NCBI RefSeq assembly: GCF_000758325.1
Contig: NZ_CP009459.1
Location: 1,798,001-1,862,000, forward strand
Direction: 5' to 3'
Origin: Cedecea neteri
Lineage (GTDB): Bacteria; Pseudomonadota; Gammaproteobacteria; Enterobacterales; Enterobacteriaceae
DNA: 64,000 bases
Made by a program: the position numbers and the translations under genes. Positions 30,399 to 42,586 of this stretch are shown piece after piece. The notes under the pieces are model-generated. The model had not been told where the DNA came from and ran no database searches. It was given only the letters and a program-made list of their open reading frames with translations. Position 1 is the first letter of the stretch, and each line of letters starts with the position of its first letter.

Positions 30399-31329
30399 TC
30401 CCAGAGGCTTTTGCGCTGGGGTCGACCGCGCTATCAGCATTGTCGAAAATGCGCTGCAGATTTACGGCGCACCTATCTACGTTCGTCACGAAGTGGTGCA
30501 TAACCGCTATGTGGTGGACAGCCTGCGCGAACGTGGAGCGATTTTTATCGAGCAAATTAGCGAAGTGCCGGACGGCGCTATCCTGATTTTCTCCGCGCAC
30601 GGTGTTTCCCAGGCGGTGCGTAACGAAGCGAAGAGCCGTGAGCTGACAGTTTTCGATGCCACCTGTCCGTTAGTGACTAAAGTGCATATGGAAGTGGCGC
30701 GAGCCAGCCGCCGTGGTGAAGAGTCTATTCTGATTGGCCATGCCGGCCACCCGGAAGTGGAAGGCACCATGGGCCAGTACAGCAACCCGAAAGGGGGCAT
30801 GTACCTGGTGGAGTCACCGGACGATGTCTGGACGCTTGAGGTCAAAGACGAAAGCAATCTGTCGTTTATGACCCAGACTACGCTTTCTGTGGACGATACC
30901 TCGGATGTGATTGACGCTCTGCGTCAGCGCTTCCCAAAAATTATCGGCCCGCGCAAAGACGACATTTGCTATGCCACGACCAACCGTCAGGAAGCGGTTC
31001 GGGCACTGGCCACTGAAGCTGATGTTGTTCTGGTGGTAGGCTCCAAAAACTCTTCTAACTCCAACCGTCTTGCCGAACTGGCGCAGCGGATGGGGAAAGC
31101 CGCCTGGCTTATTGATGATGCTTCTGATATTCAGGAAGCATGGCTCAAAGACGTGAATTGCGTTGGCGTTACCGCCGGGGCCTCTGCGCCTGATGTATTG
31201 GTGCAAAACGTCATCACCCGCCTGCGCGAACTTGGCGGTAGTGAAGCTCAGGAACTGACAGGGCGCGAAGAGAACATCGTCTTTGAAGTGCCGCGTGAAC
31301 TGCGCGTGGACATCCGTGAAGTGGATTAG
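30379..31329 (+). CDS. ispH: 4-hydroxy-3-methylbut-2-enyl diphosphate reductase IspH
   Basis: Last enzyme of the MEP isoprenoid pathway, giving isopentenyl and dimethylallyl diphosphate. It has 316 residues as in E. coli. Iron-sulfur cysteines are Cys12 ([10 protein letters not shown]), Cys96 ([11 protein letters not shown]) and the cysteine in [11 protein letters not shown] (about 197). The substrate-binding histidines and the SSNSNRL motif are also visible. Translation is probably coupled to fkpB through the overlap. Confidence 0.98.
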   Translation: MQILLANPRGFCAGVDRAISIVENALQIYGAPIYVRHEVVHNRYVVDSLRERGAIFIEQISEVPDGAILIFSAHGVSQAVRNEAKSRELTVFDATCPLVTKVHMEVARASRRGEESILIGHAGHPEVEGTMGQYSNPKGGMYLVESPDDVWTLEVKDESNLSFMTQTTLSVDDTSDVIDALRQRFPKIIGPRKDDICYATTNRQEAVRALATEADVVLVVGSKNSSNSNRLAELAQRMGKAAWLIDDASDIQEAWLKDVNCVGVTAGASAPDVLVQNVITRLRELGGSEAQELTGREENIVFEVPRELRVDIREVD

Positions 31330-31355
31330 CGTCGCCGGTTTCCGTTTATGAGAAG

Positions 31356-31388
31356 ATGCCAGCTGGTGTATGCCCGCTGGCATTTTTT
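31356..31388 (+). terminator. Terminator between ispH and rihC
   Basis: ATGCCAG (31356-31362) pairs with CTGGCAT (31377-31383), followed by T residues. It lies just before the rihC ribosome site, so rihC may need read-through or its own promoter. Confidence 0.7.
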
Positions 31389-31400
31389 ATGGAGAACAGC

Positions 31401-32318
31401 ATGACCAGAACCCCGATTATTCTTGATACCGACCCCGGTATCGACGATGCGGTTGCTCTTGCCGCGGCTTTATTTGCCCCCCAGCTTGATTTGAAACTCA
31501 TCACTACCGTGGCTGGAAATGTCTCGGTGGACAAAACCACGCGTAATGCCCTCCAACTGCTGGAGTTTTGGCAGAAAGAGACGCCCGTGGCGAAAGGGGC
31601 TTCCGTCCCACTGCTGCGCCCACTGCGGGATGCAGCTTACGTGCACGGCGAGTCGGGAATGGAAGGGTATGTCTTCACCGCAACATCTCGTCGTGAACTG
31701 CCTATTCCCGCATTCCAGGCCATGTACGATTGTCTGAAAAGCAGCGACGAGCCGGTGACTCTGGTTACCATTGGTCCACTGACGAACGTCGCCATGCTGC
31801 TGACGCAGTACCCTGAATGTAAGACGCGTATTAAACGCGTAGTCATGATGGGCGGCTCTGCAGGGAGGGGCAACTTTACGCCGACGGCTGAATTTAATAT
31901 GGCCATTGATCCCGAGGCGGCAGCACGCGTCTTTGACAGCGGGCTGGATATCGTCATGTGTGGGCTGGATGTGACAAATCGTGCAATGCTTGCGCCTGAA
32001 TTTCTGGCTCAGCTACCAGCCTTGAATCGCACCGGGAATATGTTGCACGCGCTATTCAGCCATTACCGCAGCGGCAGTATGGAAACCGGGCTTCGAATGC
32101 ATGATTTGACTGCCATTGCATGGCTGGTGAAGCCCGAGCTATTCCAGACATTCCCCTGCTTTGTCGCGGTAGAAACGCACGGCACTTATACCAGCGGAAC
32201 GACGGTGGTGGATCTCGAACATCGTCTCGAACGCCCGGCCAATGCGCAGGTTGCGTTGGATATCGATGTTCCCGGTTTTCAGGCGTGGGTTTCTGAGGTT
32301 CTGGCGTTGGCACCGTGA
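31401..32318 (+). CDS. rihC: Non-specific ribonucleoside hydrolase RihC
   Basis: Splits purine and pyrimidine ribonucleosides into base and ribose. It has 305 residues from ATG 31401 ([16 protein letters not shown]), close to the 304 of E. coli. The calcium- and ribose-binding DTDPGIDD motif lies at residues 9-16, and the conserved [19 protein letters not shown] and [11 protein letters not shown] segments are intact. An earlier in-frame start lies inside the upstream hairpin and is rejected. Confidence 0.95.
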   Translation: MTRTPIILDTDPGIDDAVALAAALFAPQLDLKLITTVAGNVSVDKTTRNALQLLEFWQKETPVAKGASVPLLRPLRDAAYVHGESGMEGYVFTATSRRELPIPAFQAMYDCLKSSDEPVTLVTIGPLTNVAMLLTQYPECKTRIKRVVMMGGSAGRGNFTPTAEFNMAIDPEAAARVFDSGLDIVMCGLDVTNRAMLAPEFLAQLPALNRTGNMLHALFSHYRSGSMETGLRMHDLTAIAWLVKPELFQTFPCFVAVETHGTYTSGTTVVDLEHRLERPANAQVALDIDVPGFQAWVSEVLALAP

Positions 32319-32462
32319 ATAATTATCCCATTAAAAACAGGGGAATTATCTGCGTTATTGATAACTGCCGGGCTATGACAGTAAATTCTAATTATGGGTG
32401 TTTTCGGCTGGCGGCCTGCTAGAGGGCTGGTTAACCTGATAACGTTTTTACGAATTATTTAA

Positions 32463-33299
<837 letters not shown>

Positions 33300-33349
33300 T
33301 TAAACGCATCCTTATAAATGTGGTTGTTTGTTTTTAATTGATTGATTTT

Positions 33350-33380
33350 AGGGTGATTGATTTCACCCTTTTGTTTTTTT
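33350..33380 (+). terminator. Terminator downstream of dapB
   Basis: AGGGTGA (33350-33356) pairs with TCACCCT (33363-33369), followed by a T-rich run. Confidence 0.82.
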
Positions 33381-33757
33381 AAATGCTTTCTAATGATTTT
33401 GTTTAATTCATTCTTAAATTTATTGTTATCTTACATTTTTGTGTTATTGTAATGTTAATTTTGACCATTTGGTCCACTTTTTCACTGCCATCCCTTCAGT
33501 TTTTCAATATTCATGGTCGGCAACCGATTACTTTCCCCAGGTTAGCTGGTTATTTTGACCTTCAAATCAGATATTTTTACTCTGAGCGGTAAAAGAGACA
33601 TAAAAACTTCGTCTTAAGGTAGACTTTTACCTGGCTTGTCTCTAGAATGCCGCCGTTTGCCAAAAATCCGTAGGGCAGACGCTTTTTGCATTTGATTCAG
33701 GCGTTAGTTTTGAATTAATATGCGAATAAATTGAATGTTTATTCCCTGGAGGACGTT
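33381..33757 (+). promoter_or_regulatory. carAB control region with distal promoter P1
   Basis: A 377-base AT-rich region upstream of carA without a gene. In E. coli the corresponding region carries pyrimidine/purine-controlled P1 and its PepA, IHF, PurR and RutR sites. A plausible P1 is TAGACT (33620-33625), 17 bases, TAGAAT (33643-33648). The factor sites cannot be assigned with confidence from sequence alone. Confidence 0.55.
33692..33746 (+). promoter_or_regulatory. carAB promoter P2 overlapped by tandem ARG boxes
   Basis: TTGATT (33692-33697) and TAATAT (33716-33721) form a likely arginine-controlled P2. Two ARG-box-like palindromes, around 33709-33725 (TTTGAATTAATATGCGA) and 33729-33746 (AATTGAATGTTTATTCCC), overlap the -10 and start region, as in E. 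coli where ArgR represses from here. Confidence 0.75.
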
Positions 33758-34906
33758 TTGATCAAGTCAGCGCTGTTGGTTCTGGAAGACGGAACCCAAT
33801 TCCACGGTCGGGCCATTGGGGCATCGGGTACGGCAGTGGGTGAAGTCGTTTTCAATACCTCATTGACCGGTTATCAAGAAATCCTCACTGATCCTTCCTA
33901 CTCCCGCCAGATCGTCACTCTTACTTATCCTCATATCGGCAATGTCGGCACCAATGAAGCCGACGAAGAATCCTCCCAGGTTCATGCGCAAGGCCTCGTC
34001 ATTCGTGACCTGCCGCTGATTGCCAGCAACTTCCGCAGCACCGAGGACCTTTCTTCTTACCTTAAGCGCCATAACATCGTGGCGATTGCCGATATTGATA
34101 CCCGTAAGCTGACCCGCCTGCTGCGTGAAAAAGGTGCCCAGAACGGCTGTATTATCGCGGGCGATAACGTAGACGCAGCCCTGGCGCTGGAAAAAGCGAA
34201 AGCGTTCCCTGGCCTGAATGGCATGGACCTCGCCAAAGAAGTCACCACGAAAGAAGCTTACACCTGGCAGCAGGGTAGCTGGACGCTTGAAGGCGACCTG
34301 CCGGAAGCGGCAAAAACTGAAGAGTTACCTTTCCACGTAGTGGCTTATGACTACGGCGCGAAACGCAATATTCTGCGTATGTTGGTGGACAGAGGCTGCC
34401 GCCTGACGGTGGTTCCGGCTCAAACACCAGCGGAAGACGTGTTGAAGATGAACCCGGATGGGATCTTCCTTTCTAACGGCCCTGGCGACCCGGCACCTTG
34501 CGACTACGCCATCAGTGCAATCAAATCCTTCCTGGAGACAGACATTCCTGTCTTTGGTATTTGCCTTGGTCATCAGCTGTTGGCTCTGGCCAGCGGTGCT
34601 AACACCGTGAAAATGAAATTTGGTCACCACGGCGGCAACCACCCTGTAAAAGACCTGGATAAAGACTGCGTGATGATCACCGCGCAGAACCACGGTTTCG
34701 CGGTTGATGAGACGACGCTGCCAGCTAACCTGCGCGTAACCCACAAATCACTGTTCGATGGCACCCTGCAGGGGATTCATCGTACCGATAAAGCCGCGTT
34801 CAGCTTCCAGGGGCACCCTGAGGCGAGCCCGGGGCCGCACGACGCCGCGCCGCTGTTTGACCACTTTATCGATTTGATTAAGCAATACCGTTCTACCGCT
34901 AAATAA
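33758..34906 (+). CDS. carA: Carbamoyl phosphate synthetase small subunit
   Basis: Glutaminase subunit that supplies ammonia to CarB for carbamoyl phosphate, shared by arginine and pyrimidine synthesis. It has 382 residues, the E. coli length, if started at the TTG at 33758, which has GGAGG 5 bases upstream; E. coli carA is also known for a UUG start. A TTG 9 codons earlier would place the start inside the ARG boxes. The class I amidotransferase nucleophile lies in GICLGHQ (about 267-273), with GHPEASPG near residue 352. Confidence 0.97.
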   Translation: MIKSALLVLEDGTQFHGRAIGASGTAVGEVVFNTSLTGYQEILTDPSYSRQIVTLTYPHIGNVGTNEADEESSQVHAQGLVIRDLPLIASNFRSTEDLSSYLKRHNIVAIADIDTRKLTRLLREKGAQNGCIIAGDNVDAALALEKAKAFPGLNGMDLAKEVTTKEAYTWQQGSWTLEGDLPEAAKTEELPFHVVAYDYGAKRNILRMLVDRGCRLTVVPAQTPAEDVLKMNPDGIFLSNGPGDPAPCDYAISAIKSFLETDIPVFGICLGHQLLALASGANTVKMKFGHHGGNHPVKDLDKDCVMITAQNHGFAVDETTLPANLRVTHKSLFDGTLQGIHRTDKAAFSFQGHPEASPGPHDAAPLFDHFIDLIKQYRSTAK

Positions 34907-34922
34907 TCAGGAGCGAAATAAA

Positions 34923-37900
34923 ATGCCAAAACGTACAGATATAAAAAGCATCCTGATCCTCGGTGCGGGCCCGATTGTTATCGGCCAGGCCTGTGAGTTC
35001 GACTACTCTGGTGCCCAGGCTTGTAAAGCGCTGCGCGAAGAGGGATACCGCGTTATTCTGGTGAACTCCAACCCGGCCACCATCATGACCGACCCGGAAA
35101 TGGCGGATGCGACCTACATCGAGCCGATTCACTGGGAAGTAGTACGCAAAATCATCGAAAAAGAACGCCCGGATGCGGTGCTGCCAACCATGGGCGGCCA
35201 GACCGCGCTGAACTGTGCGCTGGAGCTTGAGCGCCAGGGCGTACTGGAAGAGTTCGGCGTCACCATGATCGGCGCGACCGCTGATGCCATCGACAAGGCT
35301 GAAGACCGTCGTCGCTTCGACATTGCGATGAAAAAAATCGGTCTCGACACCGCACGCTCCGGCATCGCGCACAATATGGAAGAAGCGCTGGCGGTGGCGG
35401 CAGACGTGGGCTATCCGTGCATCATTCGCCCTTCCTTCACCATGGGCGGTACCGGCGGCGGGATCGCTTATAACCGCGAAGAGTTCGAAGAGATTTGCGA
35501 GCGCGGCCTGGATCTCTCCCCAACCAAAGAGCTGCTGATTGATGAGTCGCTGATTGGCTGGAAAGAGTACGAGATGGAAGTGGTGCGTGATAAGAACGAC
35601 AACTGCATCATCGTCTGCTCTATCGAAAACTTCGACCCAATGGGGATTCATACCGGTGACTCAATCACCGTGGCACCAGCACAAACGCTGACCGATAAAG
35701 AATACCAAATCATGCGTAACGCCTCGATGGCGGTACTGCGTGAAATCGGCGTGGAAACCGGCGGCTCAAACGTTCAGTTCTCCGTAAACCCAAAAACGGG
35801 TCGTCTTATCATCATCGAGATGAACCCGCGTGTGTCCCGTTCTTCCGCGCTGGCGTCTAAAGCCACGGGCTTCCCGATTGCTAAAGTTGCCGCGAAGCTG
35901 GCAGTCGGTTACACCCTCGACGAGTTGATGAACGACATCACCGGTGGCCGCACTCCGGCTTCCTTTGAGCCTTCCATCGACTATGTTGTGACCAAAATTC
36001 CTCGCTTTAACTTCGAGAAATTTGCTGGCGCAAACGACCGTCTGACCACCCAGATGAAATCCGTGGGTGAAGTCATGGCTATCGGCCGTACTCAGCAGGA
36101 ATCACTGCAGAAAGCGCTGCGTGGCCTGGAAGTGGGCGCCACCGGCTTTGACCCGAAAGTCAGCCTGGATGACCCGGAAGCACTGACCAAAATCCGCCGC
36201 GAGCTGAAAGACGCTGGCGCAGAGCGTATCTGGTATGTGGCTGACGCATTCCGCGCGGGCCTGTCCGTAGATGGCGTGTTCAATCTGACCAATATCGACC
36301 GCTGGTTCCTGGTGCAGATTGAAGAGCTGGTGCGTCTGGAAGAGCAGGTGACCGAAGTGGGTATCACCGGCCTGAACCATGACTTCCTGCGTATTCTGAA
36401 GCGCAAAGGTTTTGCGGATGCGCGCCTGGCTAAACTGGCTGGCGTTCGTGAAGCTGAAATTCGCAAACTGCGCGAGCAATATAACCTGCACCCTGTCTAC
36501 AAACGCGTAGACACCTGTGCGGCAGAATTCGCGACCGACACCGCTTACATGTACTCCACGTATGAAGAAGAGTGTGAAGCGAACCCGAACCATGATCGCG
36601 ATAAAATCATGGTGCTGGGCGGCGGGCCAAACCGTATCGGCCAGGGCATTGAGTTCGACTATTGCTGCGTACACGCCTCGCTGGCGCTGCGTGAAGATGG
36701 TTACGAAACCATTATGGTTAACTGTAACCCGGAAACCGTATCTACCGACTACGACACCTCCGACCGCCTCTACTTTGAGCCTGTCACCTTTGAAGACGTG
36801 CTGGAAATCGTCCGCGTTGAGAAACCAAAAGGCGTCATTGTGCAGTACGGCGGCCAGACTCCGCTGAAGCTGGCTCGTGCGCTGGAAGCGGCTGGTGTGC
36901 CGGTTATCGGTACCAGCCCGGATGCTATCGACCGTGCAGAAGACCGTGAGCGCTTCCAGCACGCCGTTGAGCGCCTGAAGCTGAAGCAGCCTGCTAACGC
37001 CACCGTAACGGCTATCGAGCAGGCGGTAGAGAAAGCCGTGCAGATTGGCTACCCGCTGGTGGTTCGTCCTTCCTACGTGCTGGGTGGCCGCGCGATGGAA
37101 ATCGTCTACGACGAAGCAGACCTTCGCCGTTACTTCCAGACCGCGGTTAGCGTTTCCAACGACGCGCCGGTGCTGCTTGACCGCTTCCTTGACGATGCGG
37201 TTGAAGTGGACGTGGATGCCATCTGTGACGGTGAAACCGTGCTGATTGGCGGCATCATGGAACACATCGAGCAGGCGGGCGTTCACTCTGGTGACTCCGC
37301 ATGTTCTCTGCCAGCTTACACTCTGAGCCAGGAAATCCAGGATGTGATGCGCCAGCAGGTGCAGAAACTGGCCTTCGAGCTGCAGGTGCGTGGCCTGATG
37401 AACGTGCAGTTTGCGGTGAAGGACAACGAAGTTTACCTGATTGAAGTGAACCCGCGTGCCGCGCGTACCGTACCGTTCGTTTCTAAAGCGACGGGCGTGC
37501 CGCTGGCGAAAGTTGCCGCTCGCGTCATGGCAGGCAAAACGCTGGTTGAGCAGGGTGTCACCAAAGAAATCATCCCGCCTTACTACTCGGTGAAAGAAGT
37601 GGTGCTGCCGTTCAACAAATTCCCGGGCGTTGACCCGCTGTTAGGGCCAGAAATGCGCTCTACCGGCGAAGTGATGGGCGTGGGCCGTACTTTTGCAGAA
37701 GCTTTCTCTAAAGCGATGCTGGGCAGCCAGTCCACCATGCGTAAGCCTGGCCGCGCGCTTCTCTCCGTGCGTGAAGGCGACAAAGAGCGCGTAGTTGACC
37801 TGGCCGCGAAGCTGCTAAAACAGGGCTTCGAGCTGGATGCGACCCACGGTACAGCGATTGTGCTGGGCGAGGCTGGCATTAACCCACGCCTGGTGAACAA

Positions 37901-38147
37901 GGTGCATGAAGGGCGTCCGCACATTCAGGACCGTATCAAGAATGGCGAATACACCTACATCATCAACACCACCGCGGGCCGCCAGGCGATTGAAGATTCC
38001 AAGCTGATTCGCCGCAGCGCGCTGCAGTACAAAGTGCATTATGACACCACCCTGAACGGCGGTTTCGCCACGGCGATGGCGCTGAATGCCGATGCTACCG
38101 AGAAGGTGATTTCGGTGCAGGAAATGCATGCCCAAATTAAGGGCTAA
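34923..38147 (+). CDS. carB: Carbamoyl phosphate synthetase large subunit
   Basis: ATP-dependent synthetase subunit with two homologous ATP-grasp halves: about residues 1-400 for carboxyphosphate and 553-935 for carbamate phosphorylation. An oligomerisation domain separates them. A C-terminal allosteric domain (about 936-1074) binds ornithine, IMP and UMP. It has 1074 residues, E. coli 1073. The repeated [17 protein letters not shown] and [16 protein letters not shown] motifs mark the two halves. It follows carA by 16 bases. Confidence 0.99.
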   Translation: MPKRTDIKSILILGAGPIVIGQACEFDYSGAQACKALREEGYRVILVNSNPATIMTDPEMADATYIEPIHWEVVRKIIEKERPDAVLPTMGGQTALNCALELERQGVLEEFGVTMIGATADAIDKAEDRRRFDIAMKKIGLDTARSGIAHNMEEALAVAADVGYPCIIRPSFTMGGTGGGIAYNREEFEEICERGLDLSPTKELLIDESLIGWKEYEMEVVRDKNDNCIIVCSIENFDPMGIHTGDSITVAPAQTLTDKEYQIMRNASMAVLREIGVETGGSNVQFSVNPKTGRLIIIEMNPRVSRSSALASKATGFPIAKVAAKLAVGYTLDELMNDITGGRTPASFEPSIDYVVTKIPRFNFEKFAGANDRLTTQMKSVGEVMAIGRTQQESLQKALRGLEVGATGFDPKVSLDDPEALTKIRRELKDAGAERIWYVADAFRAGLSVDGVFNLTNIDRWFLVQIEELVRLEEQVTEVGITGLNHDFLRILKRKGFADARLAKLAGVREAEIRKLREQYNLHPVYKRVDTCAAEFATDTAYMYSTYEEECEANPNHDRDKIMVLGGGPNRIGQGIEFDYCCVHASLALREDGYETIMVNCNPETVSTDYDTSDRLYFEPVTFEDVLEIVRVEKPKGVIVQYGGQTPLKLARALEAAGVPVIGTSPDAIDRAEDRERFQHAVERLKLKQPANATVTAIEQAVEKAVQIGYPLVVRPSYVLGGRAMEIVYDEADLRRYFQTAVSVSNDAPVLLDRFLDDAVEVDVDAICDGETVLIGGIMEHIEQAGVHSGDSACSLPAYTLSQEIQDVMRQQVQKLAFELQVRGLMNVQFAVKDNEVYLIEVNPRAARTVPFVSKATGVPLAKVAARVMAGKTLVEQGVTKEIIPPYYSVKEVVLPFNKFPGVDPLLGPEMRSTGEVMGVGRTFAEAFSKAMLGSQSTMRKPGRALLSVREGDKERVVDLAAKLLKQGFELDATHGTAIVLGEAGINPRLVNKVHEGRPHIQDRIKNGEYTYIINTTAGRQAIEDSKLIRRSALQYKVHYDTTLNGGFATAMALNADATEKVISVQEMHAQIKG

Positions 38148-38185
38148 TCTTTCGCAACCTGAAAGAATGCTCCGAAAATAACGCC

Positions 38186-38214
38186 AACGGCCTCTGAAAA
38201 GAGGCCGTTTTACT
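38186..38214 (+). terminator. Terminator of carAB
   Basis: AACGGCCTC (38186-38194) pairs with GAGGCCGTT (38201-38209), followed by TTACTTT. Confidence 0.88.
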
Positions 38215-38286
38215 TTATGCCCAGCGAGATAGTCTACAGTTAACCAGCACACAACTGAAAATGACTAAACACGCTGGGAGAACACC

Positions 38287-38520
38287 ATGCAGAAACGAAC
38301 TTTACTTGCTTCCCTCTTCACTGCCGCAACGCTGTTGACCGTGGCGGGCTGCTCGTCCAATCAGGCGGTTAAAACCAACGATGGCAAAACGATCGTGACC
38401 GACGGTAAACCGCAGGTCGACAAAGACACGGGCCTGGTGTCGTACAAAAATGCCGAAACGGGTAAAACCGAGCAGATCAATCGTGACCAGGTGAAAGAGA
38501 TGAGCGAGCTGGATAACTAG
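38287..38520 (+). CDS. YgdI/YgdR-family (DUF903) lipoprotein
   Basis: A 77-residue predicted lipoprotein. The signal peptide (1-20) ends in the lipobox VAGC, so Cys21 would be lipidated; Ser at +2 suggests outer membrane sorting. The mature part carries the DUF903 pattern (DGKTIVTDGKPQVDKDTGLVSYKN, then an NRDQV motif) seen in E. coli YgdI and YgdR, with an SH3-like fold. Function is unknown. It stands alone between carB and kefF, where E. coli has the caiF/cai/fix/yaaU block. An AGAACACC-type weak ribosome site precedes the ATG. Confidence 0.87.
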   Translation: MQKRTLLASLFTAATLLTVAGCSSNQAVKTNDGKTIVTDGKPQVDKDTGLVSYKNAETGKTEQINRDQVKEMSELDN

Positions 38521-38624
38521 TTAAGAAATATCCAACAACACGCTCAGCAATATTGACTGTTAGCCTGTCGATTAACTGACTAAACTCACTGTCATTAAAG
38601 GCAGTAGTGAAGACAGGCTTAACA

Positions 38625-39155
38625 ATGATTCTTATAATTTATGCGCATCCCTATCCCCAGCATTCCCATGCCAACCGGCAAATGCTCGAGCGAGCCAAAG
38701 CGCTTCCGGGGGTAGAGATTCGCTCCCTCTATGAACTTTATCCCGACTTTAATATCGACATCGCCGCTGAGCAGCAGGCGTTAAGCCGCGCTGATTTGGT
38801 TATCTGGCAGCATCCGATGCAATGGTACAGCATGCCGCCGCTGATGAAATTGTGGATAGACAAAGTGCTTTCGCACGGCTGGGCATACGGCAAAGGCGGG
38901 AATGCCCTGCACGGTAAAGAAGTGATGTGGGCCGTGACAACCGGCGGTAGCGAAAAACATTTCGAACTGGGCGATCACCCTGGATTTGACGTTCTCGCCC
39001 AGCCTCTGCAGGCCACGGCGCTCTACTGCGGAATGCAGTGGCTTCCGGCCTTCGCAATTCATTTCACCTTTGTTTGCGATGAATTGACGCTTGCCCGCCA
39101 GGCGGACGACTATAAGCAGCGCTTAATTGACTGGCAGGAGGCTCATCGTGGATAG
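38625..39155 (+). CDS. kefF: KefF, quinone oxidoreductase and ancillary subunit of KefC
   Basis: Flavodoxin-like FMN quinone reductase required for full activity of the KefC potassium efflux channel. It has 176 residues from ATG 38625 ([17 protein letters not shown]), the E. coli length; an in-frame start six codons upstream is less likely. The FMN site and the [19 protein letters not shown] helix are conserved. The gene overlaps kefC by 8 bases, so the two subunits are translationally coupled. Confidence 0.95.
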   Translation: MILIIYAHPYPQHSHANRQMLERAKALPGVEIRSLYELYPDFNIDIAAEQQALSRADLVIWQHPMQWYSMPPLMKLWIDKVLSHGWAYGKGGNALHGKEVMWAVTTGGSEKHFELGDHPGFDVLAQPLQATALYCGMQWLPAFAIHFTFVCDELTLARQADDYKQRLIDWQEAHRG

Positions 39156-41010
39156 CCATAGCTTAATTCAGGCATTGATTTACCTCGGTTCGGCCGCACT
39201 GATCGTGCCTATCGCCGTGCGGCTCGGGTTAGGTTCCGTGCTGGGCTACCTGATTGCCGGCTGCATTATTGGGCCATGGGGGCTGGGGCTGGTTACCGAT
39301 GCCGAAACCATTCTGCACTTTGCTGAAATTGGCGTGGTGCTGATGCTCTTCGTTATCGGGCTTGAGCTTGATCCGCAGCGGCTATGGACGCTGCGCGCCT
39401 CGGTGTTCGGCGGTGGTTTTCTGCAAATGGCGGCCTGCGGGCTGGCTCTCGGTGCGTTTTGTATCGTGATGGGGCTAAACTGGAAGGTAGCCTTGCTTAT
39501 TGGCCTGACGCTGGCACTCTCATCCACCGCGATTGCCATGCAGGCGATGAACGAGCGTAACCTGACCGTCACGCCGATGGGGCGAGGCGCGTTTGCCGTG
39601 CTGCTGTTCCAGGATATTGCCGCGATTCCTCTGGTGGCGATGATCCCGCTGCTGGCGAGCAGCGGTGGGACGATGACCTTTGCGACGTTTTTAATTTCCG
39701 CGCTTAAGGTAGCGGCGGCGCTTGCTTTGGTTGTACTGCTTGGGCGCTATGTCACCCGGCCAGTGCTGCGATTTGTGGCGCGTTCGGGGTTACGTGAAGT
39801 GTTCAGCGCCGTGGCGCTATTCCTGGTGTTTGGCTTTGGCCTGTTGCTTGAAGAGGCCGGGCTGTCGATGGCGATGGGAGCGTTTCTTGCCGGGGTGCTG
39901 TTAGCCAGCTCCGAATATCGTCACGCGCTGGAAAGCGACATTGAGCCGTTCAAAGGCTTGCTGCTGGGGCTGTTCTTTATCGGGGTTGGGATGTCTATTG
40001 ACTTCGGGACTTTGCTCGACAACCCGCTGCGTATTCTCGTCCTGCTGGTCGGTTTTCTGGTCATCAAAACGCTGGTGCTCTGGCTGGTCGCTAAGCCTTT
40101 AAAAGTGCCACGCAAGCAGCGCCGCTGGTTTGCCGTTTTGCTGGGGCAGGGAAGTGAATTTGCTTTTGTTATCTTCGGCGCGGCTCATATGGCGCAGGTG
40201 CTTGACGACGACTGGTCGAAGTCGCTGACGCTTGCCGTGGCGCTATCCATGGCAGCAACGCCTTTATTACTTGTTCTGCTGAACAGGCTGGAGAAAACGG
40301 GCAGCGAGCAGGCTGGAGAGGCCGACGAAATTGATGAAGAGCAGCCCCGGGTCATCATCGCGGGCTTCGGGCGCTTTGGGCAGATTGCCGGTCGTCTGTT
40401 ACTGAGCAGCGGAGTGAATGTGGTCATTCTGGATCACGATCCCGATCATATTGAGACGTTACGAAAATTTGGTACCAAAGTCTTTTACGGGGACGCCACC
40501 CGTGTTGACCTGCTTGAGTCAGCCGGGGCCGCAGGAGCCGAAGTGCTGATTAACGCCATTGACGATCCCGAAGCCAGCATGCAGCTCACTGAACTGGCGA
40601 AGGAGCACTTCCCGCATCTGCAGATCCTTGCCCGCGCGCGCGATATTAATCACTACATCCGCCTGCGCCAGGTGGGGGTTGAGATGCCGGAACGTGAAAC
40701 GTTCGAAAGCTCGCTGAAGATTGGCCGTCGTGCGCTGGAGGGATTGGGCGTCGGCAAATACGAAGCGCGTGAACGGGCCGACCACTTCCGCCGCTTTAAC
40801 CTGCAAATGCTTGAAGAAATGGTGCCGACGGACGACAAGACCGCCGAACGGGCTGATGTCTTTAAGCGTAATAGCGCGATGCTGACAGAGGTTATCAACG
40901 AGGATCGTGCGCACCTGCACGTTATTCAACGTGATGGCTGGCAGGGAACAAAAGAGGGTCTTCACAGCGGTAAACTTTCTGATGAACCGCCTGTCAGGCC
41001 AGCAGAGTGA
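39148..41010 (+). CDS. kefC: Glutathione-regulated potassium-efflux protein KefC
   Basis: CPA2 family potassium efflux protein, held closed by glutathione and opened by glutathione adducts of electrophiles; the resulting cytoplasmic acidification protects the cell. It has 620 residues from the GTG at 39148 (preceded by AGGAGG), exactly the E. coli length. There are about twelve membrane segments (1-385), then the RCK/KTN domain beginning at [19 protein letters not shown] (about 400). The regulatory loop [19 protein letters not shown] is intact. Confidence 0.97.
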   Translation: MDSHSLIQALIYLGSAALIVPIAVRLGLGSVLGYLIAGCIIGPWGLGLVTDAETILHFAEIGVVLMLFVIGLELDPQRLWTLRASVFGGGFLQMAACGLALGAFCIVMGLNWKVALLIGLTLALSSTAIAMQAMNERNLTVTPMGRGAFAVLLFQDIAAIPLVAMIPLLASSGGTMTFATFLISALKVAAALALVVLLGRYVTRPVLRFVARSGLREVFSAVALFLVFGFGLLLEEAGLSMAMGAFLAGVLLASSEYRHALESDIEPFKGLLLGLFFIGVGMSIDFGTLLDNPLRILVLLVGFLVIKTLVLWLVAKPLKVPRKQRRWFAVLLGQGSEFAFVIFGAAHMAQVLDDDWSKSLTLAVALSMAATPLLLVLLNRLEKTGSEQAGEADEIDEEQPRVIIAGFGRFGQIAGRLLLSSGVNVVILDHDPDHIETLRKFGTKVFYGDATRVDLLESAGAAGAEVLINAIDDPEASMQLTELAKEHFPHLQILARARDINHYIRLRQVGVEMPERETFESSLKIGRRALEGLGVGKYEARERADHFRRFNLQMLEEMVPTDDKTAERADVFKRNSAMLTEVINEDRAHLHVIQRDGWQGTKEGLHSGKLSDEPPVRPAE

Positions 41011-41214
41011 ACTTGCTGAAAAATATTTACTTTTCCTTATAGTGAACGGGGTTAACGCTAACCCCTTGTTCCATATCCCGCAGTTGAAAATCAGGGCGCG
41101 ATGGCCGCAGCAGAATAAAAAAAATTCTCGTTACGCCCATCGCCTGCTGTCGACGAAAGATTGCGCTTTCCGTATAGTGGCGGCAATTTTTTTCATCATC
41201 CTTAGGTTATATAA

Positions 41215-41694
41215 ATGATCAGTCTGATTGCTGCTTTGGCGGTGGATCGCGTTATCGGCATGGAAAACGCCATGCCATGGGATTTGCCTGGCGACCTGGC
41301 CTGGTTCAAGCGCAATACGCTCAACAAACCTGTCGTTATGGGGCGCCTGACCTGGGAGTCTATTGGCCGCCCGCTGCCGGGACGTAAAAACATCGTGATC
41401 AGCAGCCAGGCCGGAAATGACGAGCGCGTTGAGTGGGTGAAATCGGTGGAAGAGGCTATCAAAGCCTGTGGTGATGCCGAAGAAATCATGGTGATTGGCG
41501 GGGGACGCGTTTACGAGCAGTTCCTGCCTAAGGCGCAGCGTCTGTATCTGACCCATATTGATGCGGAAGTGGAAGGGGACACGCATTTCCCGGATTACGA
41601 TCCGGATGAGTGGCAGTCAACCTTCAGTGAATTCCACGATGCCGACGAGAATAACTCCCACGGCTACTGCTTCGAAATTCTGGAGCGTCGTTAA
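41215..41694 (+). CDS. folA: Dihydrofolate reductase
   Basis: NADPH-dependent reduction of dihydrofolate to tetrahydrofolate; trimethoprim target. It has 159 residues, the E. coli length. The catalytic Asp27 lies in [12 protein letters not shown], where position 26 is Gly instead of the Ala I recall in E. coli. The Met20 loop (GMENAMPW) and the [17 protein letters not shown] and [10 protein letters not shown] blocks are intact. It is chromosomal type, not a mobile dfr variant. Confidence 0.98.
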   Translation: MISLIAALAVDRVIGMENAMPWDLPGDLAWFKRNTLNKPVVMGRLTWESIGRPLPGRKNIVISSQAGNDERVEWVKSVEEAIKACGDAEEIMVIGGGRVYEQFLPKAQRLYLTHIDAEVEGDTHFPDYDPDEWQSTFSEFHDADENNSHGYCFEILERR

Positions 41695-41699
41695 GTTTT

Positions 41700-41725
41700 A
41701 ACCCTCTCTCGGCAGAGAGAGGGTT
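41700..41725. terminator. Hairpin between convergent folA and apaH
   Basis: AACCCTCTCTC (41700-41710) pairs perfectly with GAGAGAGGGTT (41715-41725) around a 4-base loop. No strong T tract follows on either side, but the position between convergent genes fits a shared terminator. Confidence 0.72.
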
Positions 41726-41730
41726 AACTT

Positions 41731-42582
41731 CTAAGAGGCGGCAGCGGTTTGATCTTCGCCGCTATCCTGCTGACGATTTGAAGGCTGTACGAACCAGGCT
41801 TTATCTTCCCAGCGCAGGCAGGTCAGTTCTCCTCCCCAGCAGCAACCCGTATCCAGGGCATAGATCCCTTCCGGCGTGCCTTTCCCTTCCAGTGACGCCC
41901 AGTGACCAAAAGCCACAGAATATTCGGCGGTAACGGGGCCAGGAATCGCAAACCAGGGCTTCAGCGGCGAAGGCGCTTTTTCCGGCGTGTCTTTGCAGTA
42001 CATGTCCAGTTGGCCATTGGGGAAGCAATAGCGCATTCGGGTGAGCGAGTTAGTGATGAAACGCAGGCGAGCGAGACCTGAGAGATCGCTGGACCAGTTG
42101 TTGGGCATATCGCCATACATTGCATCCAGGAACAGCGGGTAGCTGTCGCTGGACAGAACGGCTTCGACATCGCGCGCGCAGGCCATTGCGGTATTGATAT
42201 CCCACTGCGGCGTGATCCCCGCATGTGACATCACCAGCTTTTTCTCTTCATCCACCTGAATGAGCGGCTGGCGACGAAGCCAGTTGAGAAGCTCGTCGGC
42301 ATCAGGTGCCTCCAGCAGCGGCGTAACACGATCTTTAGGTTTGTTGCGGCTGATGCCGGCAAAGACGGCCAACAGATGCAGGTCATGGTTGCCGAGTACC
42401 ACTCTTACGCTGTCACCCAGGCTGCGAACATAGCGCAGCACTTCCAGAGAATCTGGCCCACGAGCCACCAGATCGCCCGTCAGCCACAGCGTATCGTCTT
42501 CAGGGTTGAAATTAACCTGCTGCAGCAACGCGATCAGTTCATCGTAACAGCCGTGAACATCGCCAATCAGATATGTAGACAT
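41731..42582 (-). CDS. apaH: Symmetrical bis(5'-nucleosyl)-tetraphosphatase ApaH
   Basis: Hydrolyses Ap4A to two ADP and also removes Np4 caps from RNA. It has 283 residues from ATG 42582 ([16 protein letters not shown]), E. coli 280. The metallophosphatase motifs [15 protein letters not shown] and GNHDLHLL are present. It is the last gene of the lptD-surA-pdxA-rsmA-apaG-apaH operon. Upstream in-frame starts run into apaG and are rejected. Confidence 0.97.
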   Translation of the reverse strand: MSTYLIGDVHGCYDELIALLQQVNFNPEDDTLWLTGDLVARGPDSLEVLRYVRSLGDSVRVVLGNHDLHLLAVFAGISRNKPKDRVTPLLEAPDADELLNWLRRQPLIQVDEEKKLVMSHAGITPQWDINTAMACARDVEAVLSSDSYPLFLDAMYGDMPNNWSSDLSGLARLRFITNSLTRMRYCFPNGQLDMYCKDTPEKAPSPLKPWFAIPGPVTAEYSVAFGHWASLEGKGTPEGIYALDTGCCWGGELTCLRWEDKAWFVQPSNRQQDSGEDQTAAAS

Positions 42583-42586
42583 GGTA

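Noticed and set aside
36102-37286. Long minus-strand frame inside carB, and similar ones inside thrA (8312-9664)
   Set aside because: They lie wholly within highly conserved genes, have no family features and follow from GC-rich third codon positions.
41048-41065. Inverted repeat GGGGTTA/TAACCCC after kefC
   Set aside because: Short stem and only a weak T tract; could be a kefC terminator, but support is too thin.
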